Positions 4,509 to 5,768 of a DNA stretch of 5,768 nucleotides are shown here, piece by piece. The DNA is from an uncultured Sphingomonas sp. (GTDB lineage Bacteria; Pseudomonadota; Alphaproteobacteria; Sphingomonadales; Sphingomonadaceae). Position numbers and translations under genes: made by a program. Under the pieces are notes generated by a model. That model saw nothing but the letters and a program-made list of their open reading frames with translations, searched no databases and was not told where the DNA came from. Numbering within the stretch: position 1 is the first letter of the stretch; every line of letters begins with the position of its first letter. Location of the stretch: positions 1 to 5,768 of the forward strand of contig CAKTFL010000157.1 of assembly GCA_934555855.1 (NCBI GenBank). Direction: 5' to 3'.

Positions 4509-5452
4509 CTTCCCGCCAGCCAGTCCGCCACCCGTGCCGCGATGGGCGCGAAGATGCGGTCGTCGGGCTCGGCGGCGGGCGGCCTCCCTGCGTCGGAGGC
4601 GGTGCGGATCTCGATCGACAGCGGCACCCGGCCGAGGAACGGCAGGCCGAGGCGCGCCGCCTCCGCCTCGGCGCCACCGCGCCCGAACGGGTCGGACACC
4701 TCGCCGCAATGCGGGCAGGCGTAACCGGCCATGTTCTCGATCAGTCCGATGATCGGCACCCCGGCCTTGTTGAACAGGTCGATGGCGCGGGTCGCGTCGA
4801 TCAGCGCCAGGTCCTGCGGCGTGGACACGATCACAGCCCCCGCCGGCCGGTGCTTCTGGATCATGGTAAGCTGCACGTCACCGGTGCCGGGGGGCAGGTC
4901 CACGACCAGCGTGTCGGTCGCGCCCCAGTCGGCATCGACCAGCTGACCGAGCGCGCCCGCCGTCATCGGCCCGCGCCAGGCGATGGCGCGACCGGGCTCC
5001 ACCAGCTGGCCCATGGACAGCATCGGCACGCCATGGGGGGTGGGCACGGGATCGAGCCGCTGGTCGCGCGCGGTCGGCCGCTCGCCCTCGGCCGCCATCA
5101 GCCGGGGCTGGGAGGGGCCGTAGATATCGGCATCGACCAGCCCGGTACGCCGGCCCGCGCGGGCGAGCGCGACTGCCAGGTTGGCGGCGACGGTGGACTT
5201 GCCGACTCCGCCCTTGCCGGACGCGACCGCGATCAGGCGGCGTTCCGACCGTTCGGCGGTGACCACGATGCGGACCTCGGCACCGGGAACGCTCGCGGCG
5301 GCGCGGACATTCGCCTCCAGCGCGTCGCGGGCAGGGGCGTCCAGGCCGGTCGCGTCGAGCACCACGCCGACGCGCGCGCCCTCAATCCGGACGCTGGCGC
5401 GGCGGCCAGCCACGGCGGTCACGGCCGCTTCCACTTCGCTGCGATCGATCAT
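4505..5452 (-). CDS. apbC: Mrp/ApbC-family iron-sulfur cluster carrier ATPase, 315 aa
   Basis: This is a cytoplasmic P-loop NTPase of the Mrp/NBP35/ApbC family that binds and transfers Fe-S clusters to apo-proteins. The deviant Walker A motif SGKGGVGKST is at 78-87, followed by the DADIYGPSQPRLM segment (108-119), the DLPPGTGDVQLTM motif (185-197), STPQDLALIDATRA (210-223), and the cluster-binding C-P-H-C pair (C246, C249) within NMAGYACPHCG. Compared with about 350-370 residues for full-length family members, the N-terminal 65 residues are a shortened, divergent FeS-assembly-P (DUF59/MIP18) domain in which I cannot find the usual D-P-E and P-G-C-P motifs. The start is uncertain: ATG at 5452 (MIDRSEVE) is preferred, but the in-frame ATG at 5464 would add four residues, and neither has a clear Shine-Dalgarno. 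It is divergent from hflK and convergent with the gene ending at 4495. Confidence 0.95.
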   Translation of the reverse strand: MIDRSEVEAAVTAVAGRRASVRIEGARVGVVLDATGLDAPARDALEANVRAAASVPGAEVRIVVTAERSERRLIAVASGKGGVGKSTVAANLAVALARAGRRTGLVDADIYGPSQPRLMAAEGERPTARDQRLDPVPTPHGVPMLSMGQLVEPGRAIAWRGPMTAGALGQLVDADWGATDTLVVDLPPGTGDVQLTMIQKHRPAGAVIVSTPQDLALIDATRAIDLFNKAGVPIIGLIENMAGYACPHCGEVSDPFGRGGAEAEAARLGLPFLGRVPLSIEIRTASDAGRPPAAEPDDRIFAPIAARVADWLAGS

Positions 5453-5480
5453 GATCCCGCGCATAGGCGAGGGCGGGGCC

Positions 5481-5505
5481 GCTTGGCACTGTTTTTGTGC
5501 CGGGC
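5481..5505. promoter_or_regulatory. stem-loop / inverted repeat in the mrp-hflK divergent intergenic region
   Basis: GGCAC (5485-5489) and GTGCC (5497-5501) form a 5-bp stem with a T-rich 7-nt loop. It extends outward through two T-G wobbles and two further pairs (5481-5484 with 5502-5505). It sits in the 72-bp region that must hold the signals for both divergent genes, so it could be an operator or an RNA hairpin in the leader of either gene. On the minus strand TATAGG (5511-5516) resembles a -10 element for mrp, but I see no good -35. TTGGCA (5483-5488) resembles a -35 for hflK but lacks a well-spaced -10. Confidence 0.3.
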
Positions 5506-5524
5506 CGCTACCTATAGAGGTGTG

Positions 5525-5768
5525 ATGACGAGACTGACGGGCTGGCTGAATCGCCCTTCCATCCTCAACGCCGACCAACCCAAGGGCCCCTGGGGCGCGG
5601 GACAGGACGACGGTGCGGGTCCGCGCAATCCCTGGGCCGTGCCGCCGGGCGGCAAGCGTCAGAGCACGGCCAAGCCGACCGCGCTGGACGAGTTCCTGAA
5701 GCGGGCGCGCGGCAGTGGCGGGGGCGGCGGGGGTGGCGGCTTTGGCGGCCTGCCGGGTGGCGGCAATG
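5525..5768 (+). CDS. hflK: FtsH protease modulator HflK, N-terminal 81 residues (truncated by window edge)
   Basis: HflK, with HflC, forms an SPFH-domain membrane complex around FtsH that tempers its proteolysis of membrane proteins. Only the cytoplasmic N-terminal part is present. It holds KGPWG (20-24), the GPRNPWAVPPGGKR stretch (32-45), ALDEFLKRAR (53-62) and then a long glycine-rich linker. These are characteristic of alphaproteobacterial HflK just before the transmembrane helix. The SPFH domain lies beyond the window. AGAGG (5516-5520) lies 4 nt before the ATG at 5525. A GTG codon directly precedes that ATG in frame and could be an alternative start. The divergent position next to mrp is, from memory, common in related genomes, with hflC and a Deg-type protease usually following. 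The call rests on motifs rather than a full domain, but they are distinctive. Confidence 0.88.
   Translation, partial: MTRLTGWLNRPSILNADQPKGPWGAGQDDGAGPRNPWAVPPGGKRQSTAKPTALDEFLKRARGSGGGGGGGGFGGLPGGGN

Noticed and set aside
5453..5578. 42-residue N-terminal extension of the Mrp protein
   Set aside because: It would run across the whole divergent intergenic region and into hflK coding sequence, and shows no family similarity. A start at 5452 or 5464 is far more likely.
5711..5768. Glycine-codon repeat at the right edge as a possible repeat element
   Set aside because: It is the low-complexity Gly-rich linker normal for HflK, not an independent repeat.

Overview
The window is a high-GC, gene-dense stretch of chromosome. 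Codon use, the protein families and the mrp/hflK neighbourhood suggest an alphaproteobacterium of the Sphingomonas group. That placement is an inference from protein flavour; no rRNA or other marker gene is present. I see no mobile element, CRISPR array, tRNA or rRNA.

Layout. Positions 1-832 (minus) hold the N-terminal part of an OPT-family oligopeptide transporter that runs off the left edge. Next comes a 286-bp divergent intergenic region carrying a 9-bp tandem repeat and an EcfG-like (general stress sigma factor) promoter candidate. That promoter faces a 48-residue two-helix membrane protein of the lmo0937 type (1119-1265, plus). A 188-bp spacer follows, unusually rich in inverted repeats, and then the homoserine dehydrogenase gene hom (1454-2740, plus). 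Convergent to hom is a three-gene minus-strand cluster: a YccU-like CoA-binding protein (3621-4052), then two small exported proteins of unknown function (3229-3576 and 2774-3232) joined by an ATGA overlap. Divergent from that cluster is a small exported, charged helical protein (4181-4495, plus), also preceded by an EcfG-like promoter candidate. It converges on the Mrp/ApbC iron-sulfur carrier ATPase (4505-5452, minus), and the two stop codons lie in opposite arms of one small palindrome. At the right edge, divergent from mrp, hflK begins (5525 onward, plus) and is cut by the window end.

How the genes relate. Most are housekeeping: hom makes homoserine for Thr/Met/Ile synthesis, Mrp/ApbC handles Fe-S clusters, and HflK modulates FtsH. 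The less ordinary content is the set of small envelope proteins. Two of them sit behind GGAAC-N16/17-nGTT promoter candidates, which suggests general stress control. Two others form a translationally coupled pair of Cys-containing exported proteins sharing a short D-(I/V)-x-V-C...(F/L)-x-(V/L)-P core.

I found no convincing new multi-gene system. The best leads are the exported pair, the two stress-promoter candidates, and the hom leader/spacer RNA structures.
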